From contig CALNVZ010003435.1 of assembly GCA_940671915.1 (NCBI GenBank), forward strand, positions 13,258,754 through 13,322,753: DNA of 64,000 bases. Direction: 5' to 3'. This document shows, one piece after another, positions 41,701 to 56,300 of this stretch. Numbering within the stretch: position 1 is the first letter of the stretch; each line of letters starts with the position of its first letter. Below the pieces are notes generated by a model, which was not told the origin of the DNA, did no database searches, and saw only the letters and a program-made list of their open reading frames with translations. A program made the translations under genes and the position numbers. The DNA is from Paracentrotus lividus (Eukaryota > Echinodermata > Echinoidea > Camarodonta > Echinidae).

Positions 41701-44700
41701 ATGAAATTATATTTGCTGATTCATTTGGCCTCAATGACGTGGCGTGTGTACCTGGAAACAGTTCAAGCTAATATTTTGAACTTATGTTTACCCGGATTTT
41801 AATTGCAGTGTTTTATAAAAATTTAACTTTTATCACTTTCTTCACTTTAAAGAATCTATTTTTATACAAAGCGTCTAATAAAATATTCTTCGACTGTATT
41901 TTCAACAGATAAAATATATTGTTTCACGGTTTTATATTCGATTGGTCATGTTGGCCCTGGTGGGTAATGACATTTTAAATATACCATTCGGCTCCCAAGG
42001 GGTAACACCAATGCGCCCATTCACCATCTCAAGTATCTCTCTTCTTATACCCCTCACTCTTCCATCACGTACATTATTCAAGGAGATGGTAACATTTGGC
42101 ATACTTAATGGAAATTAGGCATTCGAGGGTAGAACATTGTAGACAAGATATACTCTGTCACTATCTTCTGAATACTCTCAAAACCATTACTATATACATT
42201 ATTAATGAAAATGGTGGAGCATAAATGTAGGCTTTCAAAGCCACACTCAATTAGTATTTTCTAATTACCCAGGCACACCGCTCAAAAATCAACTCGACCA
42301 ATATAATCTTTGTCATAGAAGGGTAATGGAAATGGGATTTTTGACTGGTATCCGTTTCGTGTTTGTGACTGGAGTAGGGTTGCCATCGGAACGCTTCTAA
42401 TGTTACCGAATTTGAGATGGGACGAAGGTGTATTTGAATAACGGGACTACGTTTTTTTTTTTTTTTTCCCGGGGGAGGAGGTTCTTGAAACACATTATAA
42501 TTATACACATTAAAGTGTTCGGGTAAAATGGATATAATTCGAATCCCTGCTATCGATCACATGGACGAAAATAATCTCATAATATAGTACTATTGCATCA
42601 GACGAACATATATTATCCCGGCATATTATGAGCCTTGTGGGGCTTCATTCTTGTCATTGAATGGCAAACTGGCCCGGTTGTGGGTTTTAAACCCACCTTA
42701 TTTTGAATCCATCTAAAGTGATGCGATGATGTTGATACATAATGATAACTGCAATTTTATACACATTTTTCAAATGCGTTTATTCTTTTGGGGTTCTATG
42801 AACTATACTGCATCTCATATCAATATGTACTTTACCATGTTTACCGATATCCTTGAATATGCATTTAAACCAAAACTAAATTAACTCATAGAGTTGTTTT
42901 GATATTATAATGAATATTGCATCATAATTAATTGATTTTGTTCATGCTTTCCAGGGTCACGAAAAGAATGTAATGTAGGAAAATTACTGTATATTAGATT
43001 TTAAAAAATATTGCAGTACTTAGCATTATCAAAGGAAATTAAATACAGCTACTATACAATGTATTTTGTTAATATAATGCCCTTGACGTGTTGTAAGAAT
43101 TATTTTTAACTTTAGTTATATTAGAGCATTTTTCTATTTCATAAATGACAGGTGTGTTCCACAATGCACAGAAAAGCATGACATCCTGTACATTCAAACA
43201 TAACTACAAATCCTCATATCATATGCTGCATATAAAGTCCGAAGGGTGTTATTAACTCTATTCAATAATACCCCACTAACGCCCCTCCAGCCAACGAAAG
43301 GTGTAATACGAGGCAGACAATAATTACAATAGTCAACCTTCAATACTGCACTTTCATCAATAATTATATTGAGAGTGCAGTTTTTTAACCAGCACTGCAT
43401 TGCGTATGCTACTCCTGACATTACCATGCGCTTCGAGTGTACAACGTAGATGGGTGAATGCATAACTAGGTTGGGCGAATCTCAACTTTTTTTTTCAAAC
43501 AAGTTGTTTCTATAGTAAAATTCGACGTAGAAACTGAAAATGACAATTATTTTTGCATCCGATGACGTCTTACGTCGCTTAAAGTGCAAAAAACCAAAAT
43601 GGCCGCAAAATAGCGTATTATGCCCAATTATCACACTTTTTATACGTATATAACCACTTTTATTGGCGTTTTTATATGGCTTTGGGGTGTCAGGGAACCC
43701 AAACATGATTAATCCACATAAGTAATCCTACCTAAGTTGACTGTTAGTGTAGTTTGGTAGTTAGTTTCAGTCAATATCGAGCAAAAATCACCTCATATCA
43801 AAATCACTAAATAACACCTATAACCATACTAGGTACGTTTGGTCATGCTAAATTGTCAGATTTGAGCTTTTAAACCATCAAAATCCATAAAGAAACAAAA
43901 TAAAACCGGTTTATACCTATAAAGTGTGTGATGAATGGGCAAAATACACTATTTTGGTTTTTTGCACTTAAGCGACGTCAGACATCATCGTACACAAAAA
44001 TCATTGTCATTTTTGGATCTCTACATCAAATTTTACTGTAGAAGTAACTTGTTTGAAATAACTTTTCAGAAAAAAGTCATTATTGCCCAACCCTAGCATA
44101 ACATGGGTGGAAGATATTTTAATCGAGGTGTAAAAATTATTTATTTTACTTTTGTATGGTAAACCTCCAAGAAATAAGACATTAATATCTTCGTAAAATA
44201 CATTCTTAAATTTGCTTATATTTTAATTGACTGAGGCCCAGTTTTGATACTCTAAGCATCAAACCGACTTAATATGAAATATGCTCATAAATCCACGACG
44301 TAACATTGGGAGAAATTATGTAAAGAAAACAGAAAGGTCAATATATTCATAATTTATTGTCTAATTCCATCATTTTGCCAGGGCGAAGGGGTCGGAAAAG
44401 TTGCTCTGAACAGGTGTATGGAATTATAATCTGCAATCCCCACCAACCCCCCCCCTTTTTTCCCCGCAATACGCACACACACCCACACAAACATAAAGAA
44501 AATACGGTGTGAACAACCTCACAATTCAAGAAAAGAAGTTAATCGAAAAATTGAGTTCAGGATAACAACTCGATATATTGTCCGACTTTTTCAATTGTCG
44601 CAAATGATTATACTCACCCCAGCGCCTTAATTAAATAGCCCAGTAATGATCAGGGATTGCTTGAGTTAACCCCAACTTACAAACTTTCACTTCACAATGC

Positions 44701-47700
44701 AAACTATGTAAACAAGAGTATTGAATAAAACGCATTTGTCAGTCTTCCTTTTTAACAAATTCAAATCGGTTAGAATAGCTTCTTTAGTCTTGTATTTTTT
44801 CCTTGTACGATCCTTCGTCTTCGTATTCCTTTTCTACATAATTCTATGTCCTTCTTTGCTACTTCTTTTAAGTGCCGTTAGAAGATGTACTTTCATTCTA
44901 AGACATTTCTGGATTTTTCCTGAATGCATTCAATTCATAATTTTTCTCATGCTTTTAGATTTTAGTGGATTTTTTTTTTCTTTAAAATTTTAAATCTCTA
45001 TACGAAGCTTATAATATGTTTCCCTTTTTAATGGAAATGTCAAAGAAAATAACTAATAACATTTTCCCAACTATATTGCTTTCGGTAATTTTAATTCAAA
45101 TAATTTGTCTGTATGGGATTACGTGCAATTTGTAACGGTCCCTAGCCACGTTATTTCCTGCTTCTTGATTTTTCTTTGGTCCTTTTCCAGACATTTAGTT
45201 ACATTTCATGATCTGACTCATCGTGGGCCTCTTTGCTGTCTCACAACTAGTTTCTTCGTCTGAAATAAATAACATTAAACATGGGTGCTCCGAAATGTAA
45301 CATTAGATGTTTGATAATCTCATTGTAATTTATGTGCATCCTGACAGCAAAACTGTCAAAGCCTATCAATTCCCTGTCACACAATTTGACAAGAAAAAAT
45401 CCATCATACACATGATATACATTCTTGCCCTGCTCAATATATATATATATATATATATATAATACATGTATATAATATATATATATAAACAAAATGTAGT
45501 CAAATAATGCATTTCTCCCAATTTATTAGATTTGTCTCAAATTTTCGACGGTAGTACTCCGTCTTCTTCAGGAGATATATTTAAAAAAATATTAAAATAT
45601 TTAATATATTTAGATATTTAAATATTTAATATATTTAAATATTTAAATATTTAATATATTTAAATATTCAAATATAGAATTTTTAAATATTTAAATATTA
45701 TATATTTATGTATTTAAATATTTTTGTAAATATTTCTCCTAAAGAAGACGGAGGTACTACCGTCGAAAATTTGAGACAAATCTAATATATTGGCGAAAAT
45801 GCATTATTTGACTACATTTTGTTTTTTTGTTTGATGATCACCTGCCAATACGTGAAACTCTATATATATATATATATATATATATACTTTTTTTTCTTTT
45901 AACCCTACACTCACGAACTCCTAAAGTTAGCACAATTTTTTGAAGCAAATTAATTATAACACGAGCATGAAAACGTTAATCAAACCAAATAAAGAGAAAG
46001 TATATTATTAACATGAGTAAAGCATTGTCTTTTCGTTCAATTTGGTTGTTTGCTTATTGTTGTAGTTGTTTTGTTTTTGTTTTGTTTTGTTTTTGTTTTG
46101 TTGTTATTTTTTTTTTTTACTACCACTTTTGGAAAAGGTAAATCGCAGGAAAAAAAAACATCCAAAAAGCACAAAAAGAAAAACCGCATCACGCAATAAG
46201 AATGTTTCGTTTATTGAGCTCTAGACGAACATCTGACCCCGATTCATATGCGGAAACGAATTTGATAACTTGTAATTGTGCAAACTCATCCAACTAATTA
46301 AATGATAGATGTCAGGTGGGGAAGATCTCCATCCTCTATACTATCATCATGGTCATGGCCATTGACACAGTATAAGCATGATAAGGGGCGTATGTATTCG
46401 ATCTGGGAGTATTAATTCATTCATTCGTACGGCATGCACGGGCGTCTCTGGAGGGGGGCGTGACACTCCCCTTCGCTATAAACATGGATCGAAACCATGC
46501 TATTTTAAAAAAAAACTAAAAAATAATATAGGATTTCCCAGTCAGTTTCAGAAGCTCGTCACTCCATTTGATAATCGGTTCATTCAAGTTAGGACGATTT
46601 AGCTCTCAGTCAATTTTCCGGAGATCAGATTCCATTTTCCAGCAATCAATTACATGTTTCACTTTTTCAAATTCCGATTAAGTGCACTATATACGTAAAA
46701 CAGTAATTCAATTTAGCAGAGACGCTGTTATGATTGCGCAATACCGCCATTAGCAGCATTTAAATTCATTCCGAGTTTTCAACTTACAGTAATTAGCATT
46801 CAAATTCGGACTTATATTTATAGCTGCAGGATTTTTTTTGGTGGTTTTTAATCATATTTTTTTCCCACAAATGTTTGCGAATTGCTATTAGCAGCAATTG
46901 TGAATGAGTATGTACCTTATATTACGGCATGTGCTTAAGTATGAGATATATTTTTCCAGTTATTAATTAGTTCATGAAATTATTTTTCCACTACATTTTC
47001 TCTGTTTACTCATGTAACAATTTATCTTGCATAATTACATAGTCAACACAAAAAAAACTCTTCCACATAACAAATCAATTCGTGCGTGTATTCGGGGGGG
47101 GGTAGGCGGACAGGGGGCGCCAAAAACAGGAGAAAGAGAAAAAAGTGAAGAAAAAAAAAAGAGAAAGGGAAAAAGAGGGGGAAAGGGGAAAGAAGACATA
47201 GGGTAAAAAGGGCGTCATAATTAATTGTCGCCAATTCTATCTTAAATTTAGGGGGCGTCAAATCAACTTTAAACTAAGGGGCGCCAAATAAACCTTAAGA
47301 CTAGGGGCGCCATACTGATCTTAAACTTAGGGGGAGCCACTTTGATCTTAAATTTAAGGGGCGCAAAATTGATCTTGAATTTAGGGGCGCCATATTTATC
47401 TTTAACTTAGGGGGCTCCAAATTGACCTAAAACATATAGGATCTTAAATTTAGTTAGGCGCCACTTTGATCTTAAATTAGGGGCGCCAAATTGATCTAAA
47501 ACCCAGGGGCGCCAAAGTGATCTGAAACTTTTGGAGCGCCAAATCAACCTGAAGCTAAGGGGGCGCAAAGTTGACATTAAACTTAAGGGCGACATATTGG
47601 CGTTAATTCGATGTTAGATTCAGGGGCTCCAAATTGACCTGAAGCTAAGGGGCGCCAGATTGACCTTAAACTTAGGGGCGCCATAGTGATCTTTGATATT

Positions 47701-48348
47701 TTATTCTGAAGTAATTAACCAGAGCTTTAAAAAAAAAAAAAAAAAAATAGTTGGTTCATCATAATACTCAACAATAAAGAAATGTTTAAAATGATCTAAA
47801 TCACAATAAAAAGGAAACGTTAGATATATATTTTTTAAATTATTTCTTTAATTATTATTCTCATGGAATAGATATAAAGCTTCAGAAAAAGAAATTGGTA
47901 TCTTAAATGTTTAGTCTAAAAGTAGGCCTAACCAAGAATTTAAAACGATTTGCCAAATTGTATACCAACTTGGTTTAACTAATGTCAAAGTTGATTGCCT
48001 CAGCGCGGATTTGATTGCGGGAAAGCACGCATTCCATCCGATTTACTAATTTGATTGCTTTTGAGGGAGATTTTGATTTGAAGGCTTTTAATACCAAAGC
48101 GAAGGAACTATGTTGGAATTTGAATGATGAATTTGACGCAGTAGAAATATTTTGGGAATTTGAATGAACTGATTATCGAAAGGAGTGACAAACTTGCGAA
48201 ACTGAGTGGGAAATCCTATAATATTTTTTTTTTTTTTTAACGAATTAATTAATTAAAAAAAATTCGGAATTCAAACAAAACAAATTAAACCTAATTTCAA
48301 TTTTAAAAAATATATACAGCCTATCACCAAATCACAAAAGATCAATTT

Positions 48349-48392
<44 letters not shown>

Positions 48393-51300
48393 GGGGGGGG
48401 GAGTGAGTAATTTTAGAAAAGTATTCGTCTGCTGATGAGCCAAGTGATCATGAGTGATACAAGTTGTAATACATTAAACATGTTAAACTTGTCGATGTCA
48501 ACGATGCAATTGAATCATGGACCTAATACTTTCTAGGTCCTTGATCAAATCAAAAGCAATGAGAAGCAATCAGTCATAATTGGGTCATACATAGAATTTG
48601 TTTTTGAACGAAATTGCTAGAAGGCGTGGATGTGCGTTGCGAGGGGTGTGGCATCATGTTACCATGGTTACGTTCTCCGCTACGACGAGATGAAAGACAG
48701 CATAATGCCATACAGATGTCTGTACTTTCGGAACGTTCAGTTCCATTTTACTCTCTCACATGAAAGTTTCATTACACCACTTTTGACGAACATTAAATAG
48801 AGCACTCCAAGGGGACCACACCCCTTTTACATGTTTTAGATTCAAATGAATTCATGTTGCTTATTTGAAGAAAAAAAAAATCTGGGCAGGGGATTTGAAT
48901 AGCTCATCGAGATGGGTTTAGGATTACTTTTAAATTGTTGTTCGACTGTTTGATTTAACGATTAACTGAAATGAATGTTATAAATCCAGGATTTAGTGAC
49001 ATTTAAGGGAGCGATTTCTATTTACAGACACAAGGCAGATGGACCAATAAATTAAAATCTATACACTGTAATTCATTTCAATATTCCTTTGCTATAATAT
49101 TATCACGGGGTTCCACAAGGAACTTCTCAGAATATATAACATCATAAATTCCTTGAATTTCTTCTCCTGTCCGCTAGTCCTAGTTTTCTAGGACGTCTTC
49201 TGACCTGCCCTACATCACTAAAAACCCGATTGTTTGAGATTCTATGATATCGGGCATGTATTCGTAACGAAGCCCCAAATACCCGCATAACCTCCAAGTT
49301 CAGCTAAATTGTATTTATGTTGATGGTATAAACCCGATTTTAAAACTCGATTTCAGTGTGTGCATGGAATAATAATACACTCAGGTGTTTTTGGTTATTC
49401 CTCCTGCAAACTTTAACATTGTATTGTTTTATAATTGTTATTTTTTCATGACAACACAAATATTACATTTTTTAATTTCTAACTAACTTTCTAATGCTGA
49501 TTGGGTTTTTACTGTTTACGAGGAGGAAGTCCCTATGGCAAAATATTATGACCGAGGTGTTTTAACACTTTATAAACATAATGCTTCACTAAATATTATA
49601 CGGTATGGGCCAGCTGATTCTGGCCAATTACGCACGCTATATAGACAAGCTATATACGAGTAGATGTTGTTTGTGAGAGCTCAAAATGGAAAAAAAAAAA
49701 TCGTCCTTCACCGATTCAACCTTCGATTTTTAATGTCCACATCGTCAATGTCATGGCCTTCGCCTTCCCGGCTAATTGCCATTACGGCGTCTCAACTTGT
49801 AATTCTTTCATCTTTCTCCTTTATGCCCTTACAAGACAGGTTGTTTTCATTTATTTTTATTAGTCTCCTCTTTATCCTTCGCTAGATAAAACAAGATGAA
49901 TAGTGTTATGAATAACCGTGCATCGGACAGATTAGATTATGTACTTAATACTGTTTCCGAGGCTCATTCGAGAGCTTTCTCTAGGTCGTATTTTAATTAA
50001 AATGACTGATATCAATAAAAAATAAAAAATATATTTAAAAAAGCCAATTAGCAAATGGAAAGGGATTATGCATGTCAGAGTATCTTCTGTTGTGATTATA
50101 ATAACATACAGTTACCACAAGCGGAAAAACATAATTAATCATCGCCTAGGAGACCGGGGTATGGAAGTTACTACGGGTCAGTCGTTACATTCTCAGTCGT
50201 GCTAAGAAATCGAACAAGAGGAGATTGCTCAACTGGCATCTATATCCAGCCGCACTACTCACATAGTCTGATGATTGATACGCAGGTCCGTAGTTTCTTC
50301 TCATTGTTTTACTTAAAACGTATATCAACAAAAAACATTTTCAGTTCAAGTTCATAGTAACTTTTTGCACATAAATTCTGCTTATATAGCTCTTAAACTT
50401 TGAAGGACACTATCATCGTCCGGTATTGCAATATATACATGTATGCATCTGAATATTATCCCTCATTAGCTCCTGATTCCTTATTACTGCCTAAGACTTA
50501 TGCTTACATTGATTTGTTGGTGTAATACATCACCCAATCCTTTCTATAGCTTTTAGTTTTTCAAGCAAACCTAACCCTATGTTACCTCATGTACACAAAA
50601 CTTACACCCATTAGCATTACCATATGTAATATATTTACCATTTGTCTCTAATTTCATGGTGTTATATCTTCACTTTTATTATCCTCTTGTCTCATTCTTA
50701 AGCTCTACTTATCTACTTGTTAAACGATGTCAAGAAACTGGAAAGTTGAAATTAAATATGTATAGATGATTTACACATATTGTCAATTACCCCGATCAGC
50801 TTGTACATAATTTGAATACTTAATTACCCCCTCTTTATATGAGTTCTAACATCCTACCCCCGTTATTATATCTGGTAGGTGTATTACAGAAATATGAATG
50901 TCTTCACTACCATTACTGTAGATAAATTATTGATTATTTACATGTTTCTCAAGCATGTTATAGCCTGCAGTTTTACCACACATAATTAAGCTACATAACA
51001 TACCCAAATACTGAATTGACGAATCCTCCTTGAATTCTTTCATTAGAATTATCTGGCCCAAAATGTGAATTTTGTAACGTCCATACCCGGTCTCCCCTAT
51101 ATTGTTCGTTACACTGTATGCTATCTTGTATTTTTCAATTGGGTTTCAAACGGAAAATAAAGTAAAACATTAAACAAAAACATGTATTTGGTAATATGAA
51201 GAATTATGTAAGAACAGTTTTGGAAAATCATATTTTTCATACCGCAAAAAAAAGTAATAAATCGTGAGAATTCCGTCTAAAATCAAAAACAAATTGGGCG

Positions 51301-53273
51301 TAAAGTTTGTAATCGTCTTCATACTGACATATAATGAAGAAATGGATGGAACAAATCAGAATGGACAGTTCTTGTGCCTTTTGACTGAATTCCAATGGAC
51401 AGATAATGTTAAATTTCGGATGTGGTTTCTTTTCCCTATCGAATTATACTAGGCAACGCTAGCCCCTTCTTTTCCTACTGGCTTTAAACATGTTAAAGAA
51501 ACTCCTCATTGCCTATTTTAAACTAATTCATAATACTCAAGGAATACGTTTTTGCCCACCCCCTCCTTAAAAAAAAAACATCTCAGATTACATCTCACTG
51601 CGTAATGTGACAAGATTTCGAAAAAAAAGGAAGCCCCTCTAAAACACCCCAAAATATAAATATAAACGGTACCGAGGGGTAGGGGAGACCGGGGATGGAT
51701 GTTACAAAATTCACATTTTGGGTCAGATAATTCTAATGAAAGTACTCACACACTCTATTTTGGGTCTGTAGTTAGCCTATTATGTTGGCTAAAACCTGAG
51801 GCACATAAAACTTGAAAACATGTAAACACTAATTAACTACAGCTTAATTAATGAAGACATTTTTTTAACAACCTACCCCGTATACGGGGTAGGTTGTTAC
51901 ACCATACGGGGTAAATTGTTACTATAAGCAAACATACGGGGTAATTTGTTACAATGTGTAAATCTCTTATACCATACTTTTGTTTCAACTTTCCAGTTTC
52001 TTTGTCGTTAACAGTAGATCAAGTAGAGCTCTAGAATAGACTAAAGTAATAATAGAAATATCAAAATATTAACACCTGAAAATTGAAAAAAAATTACTTT
52101 ACATGACTGTGTAATGTAATTTGGGTAGGTTGTTACATCGACATGGGGTAGGTTGTTGTAACGACCTACCCCATGGGTTATTTTACACATAAAATTAAGT
52201 GTAAGCAAAGGCCTATAGGCAGAATTACTGGGCATGGCTCAGGAGTATATTAGTGACATACATGTACTATAATCACAATACCAGACATCATCATGTGCCT
52301 TCAGTTGTAAGAACTATTACAATTTTAATTTTGTCAAAAATCACTTGGAACTGTAAAAAAAGGTTTTTGTTGATTTACTTTTTAACAAAACAACGGAGAA
52401 ACCTCACGACCGGCAAGTTCATCACAGCTATGTGTAGGCTGTATTATAGATGCCAGTTAGCACGAACTCTCTTGTTCCAACTTAGCACACTGAGAACTAT
52501 AACAACTGACCCGTCATGCCCGTGTAACTTCCATCCCCGGTCCTCCCCTACCCCTTCCCCTCTTTCATCACCATTCGGAAAGTCAAACGTCTTCATCTTC
52601 CATGTTATAATAGGATATAGATAATGTGGATGAGGAGGCATTCCTTATTTCGAGTTAAAGTGAGAAACACCTCTGAACATAGGCTACACGTATATGTTTT
52701 TTTTCGCCGCCGGCCCCCCCCCCCCTCATTCATAACTCCTGAATCCGCAACATCCTGTTCTGTTCCATAATGTAACCATAGTGACGAGATGTCGGAAAGC
52801 GCGTACTCAAAGGAAACGTGTCTGTACTACTCCAAGCTGGATGGAAGAAGATATTTTACAATACTTGTCATAATACGGTTATTAGTTATGGCATCATGGT
52901 TTTCAGATGAAAAAATAATAAGTTGTCAGTCAGTTTGGGACGCTACTATACATAAGTACGTTGATATGCATTGTGCCATTATTTTGTTTCCCTTTCATTC
53001 TATATGCAACGTCTGAACTATTCGTGGTCAGATGATTTGAATATACAATGTAACTTTATTTCAGAAGTTTTATGTATTAATGATAATCATAAGTTTTCCT
53101 TTTGATAAAAGTATTTTAATTTTTATTTTTTTTTATTTATTTAAACAAAATCATTTAAACAGTGATTTTTTTTAAATGGAATAACTCAATTAATGATTAT
53201 TTACAACCGTGTCAAAACGTTTTTTTTTTTTTTTTATAGACAGGGTTTACCATACACGATATAATTATGATTG

Positions 53274-53306
<33 letters not shown>

Positions 53307-56300
53307 GTTCTGTGTCTGTGTCTGTGTGTGTGTTTTTTGTTGTTTTAACATTTTAATAGGTAAATTTATCTTTGTATGCGTTTTTCCAGTCAGTCTCCTT
53401 CGAATATTCATCATCAATATACTGTTACATTCAGCGAGTAACACAAGCCGCGCACACTCTCGAATATCAAGTCTAGGTTCTGTAATTCGGAAAGGAATTG
53501 CCTGCAACACGAATGTTGTCGACTCGAAATTAATTATTAACATTCATGTTTTTAGATGAGGAAAAGACGGCTGAAGAACCGCGTAATTCGATTGTATGTG
53601 AATATATGAATGTTACCATGTGAACCAACGTCATTTTTAGTTTGATGAGCATGTCTAAGAATTTTTAAAAAAAATCGTCAACACGTTGCTATGTCGCGAA
53701 TGTGCGTCATGTAGCCTTGGTAGCCATTGTATAGCCTAGGGGAGTGACAGAAGCTGAAATTATTTGTATCCTTATTGGTTTAGAACGATAGTTTCAATCT
53801 CCATGTTTTGTTTTAATATATTTCTTATTTCATAAAGAAATACATAATGGGTGTCTATCATAAAGGTGGAATATATTTCCCCCAAGGCCTAATTTCCTTC
53901 AGTCCTACACCCAAGTAATGCGGCGGTCACAACTCGCCGTACCTTCGACGTGCAACTCCCTACGATGGATTTCGTAGAAGATTCGTGCAGCGGAGGTACT
54001 CGCAGGTACAATGCATGTACGACGTGCAGGAAGTTTTACAATACCCTTATGCGGCAGTCACAACTCGCCGTACCTTCGACGCGTGCAACTCCCTACGATA
54101 GATTTCGTAGAAAAATCGTGCAGCGCAGGGTACCTCGCAGGCACGTTGCATGTACGACGTGCAGGAAGTTTTTTCAATACCCTTTCTACAGAAAAGCAGG
54201 AATCGCAGAAATTGACCAAGGACATGTGCATGCATTGTGCAATCGACGCAGGCTACGTTGATTCCACGTGCCCCGTAGCCTACGACGAGTTGTGACCGCC
54301 GCATAACAGACTTTATAGACAAAATAGAGTAATGAGAGTTGGGACTCAATCCATGATCAGAGTAATGCGGCGGTCACAACTCCCCGTACCTTCGACGTGC
54401 AACTCCCTACGATGGATTTCGTAGAAAATTCGTGCAGCGGAGGTACCTCGCAGGTACAATGCATGTACGACGTGCAGAAAGTTTTTACAATACCCTTACT
54501 ATAGAATTGCAGGAATCGCAGAAGTTGAATTAGGACCTGTGCGTGCATTGCACATGCAACGCAGGCTACGTCGATGGCACGTGCCCCGTAGCCTACGACG
54601 AGTTGTGACCGCTGCATAAGGTGCAACATACACCTTACCCTTTACCACAAACCCAGATCTAACTTTAATACGGCGGTCACAACTCGCCGTACCTTCGACG
54701 TGCAACTCCCTACGATGGATTTCGTAGAAAATTCGCGCAGCGGAGGTACCTTGCCGGTGCAATGCATGTACGACGTGCAGGAAGTTTTTACAATACCCTT
54801 ACTACAGAAACGCAGGAATCGCAGAAGTTGACCCAGGACCTGTGCGTGCATTGCACATGCAACGCAGGCTACGTTGATGGCACGTGCCCCGTAGCCTATA
54901 CGACGAGTTGTGACCGCCGCATAAAGAACAATTGTCGAAGTCATAGGTGAAAGCTATGTTTTATTGAATATATACAAAGACATTGGCATATAAAATCATC
55001 AAGTTAAATAAAAAAGAATATAAGAGATGAGTTAATATTGTCCCGAATGGCTCTCAGCAGAAGCGGTGTGGTAATCTTACCTGCTTTATTAAAGCCATAG
55101 ACCCCACTCGGTGGGGAATGAAATAACCTTTTCTTCGGATGCCACATGCCATTCAACATCATGTCAGTCATGGCAAAAACCTCACCAGGTAGACACAACA
55201 AGTGACTGCAAACCTCACCAGGTACAGAACCAGGTAGACAACAGGTAATAATAGAATATCAGCAGGAAAAGGTAAGAGGATCGCCAGGTGGACAACAGTC
55301 TTTCAACTTCAAAGACATACCATTATAGATCTTTGAAAAGAAACACTGCAGGTACTGTCCCCATTTTAGGGCAACTGATGAGAAGGGCGGTGAAGAGAGC
55401 ACTGTATACATTTGTTTGTTTGTTTGTTCGTTTGTTTGTTTGTTTGTTTGTTTTGTTACATTAAAAAAAATCGTTATGAAAGGATAATCGTCAAACATTC
55501 TTTAAAAACGCGGCCCAGATTGAATACCGGATGGGGTGAGAATGCTTTAACTATGAATGAGGATTATTTTAGAGTGTTAACTGATATGTTTCTCTCATTT
55601 TCTGCTTTTCTTACACCTACATGAAATTCATTAACAGCATGGACTTCCCGTTTTAAGCATCATAACGGTTAGATTTAATGTAGTTTTAAAGAAAAGAATC
55701 ATAAATTTATGATATATATCCCCGTTTTTCCATGATGGAAAAACGATACCGATACAGTGCCGGATTCTAGGCGAGGTTGCAGGCGATATCCTCAAATCCT
55801 CGATCTTATACTGAACAATTTCGATGAAACATTTAAACAATTCTAAAGACTAGATGTACATTGTATTAATGACCTATAGGCCTAATCATTACATGACTAA
55901 ATTATATGGATGCATATTTCTATGCTTGCTATCTATCCTTTGGTTGCTTTTGTTTTCTTGAAATCAATATTTTTCTTCCTGTGGCGTGATATAATGATTC
56001 AAGGTCATACGTTAATTGCCATTGATTGTAAACAAAGGTTGCATTATGGATTTATACGACAAAAAGATAAGCTTCTAAATCAATATTCCTTCAATTGATT
56101 GCCGTTCATTAGATTCCTATTTTATTCTAAAATAAAAAGCATGGTAAGTGTATTGAGGAGAGATGAATTTCTTTTCCGCATGTTTTGATTACAAGGACTC
56201 ATTTTTAACCTTTTTCATTTTTCTTATACCCACGATTTCTAAAATATTGAATTAAAAATATTTTGAAATAATTATATGAAATGTCAACACAAATTTTCGT

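Noticed and set aside
47407..47595. Repeat protein encoded by the minisatellite
   Set aside because: Unit length varies and the frame is not kept from unit to unit; a by-product of the tandem array.
50147..52557. CRISPR-like array because of repeated gggtaggttgttac words
   Set aside because: Too few copies, irregular spacing, both orientations, eukaryotic context.
53209..53559. Cys-Val rich plus-strand frame
   Set aside because: Translation of the (GT)n tract with flanks.
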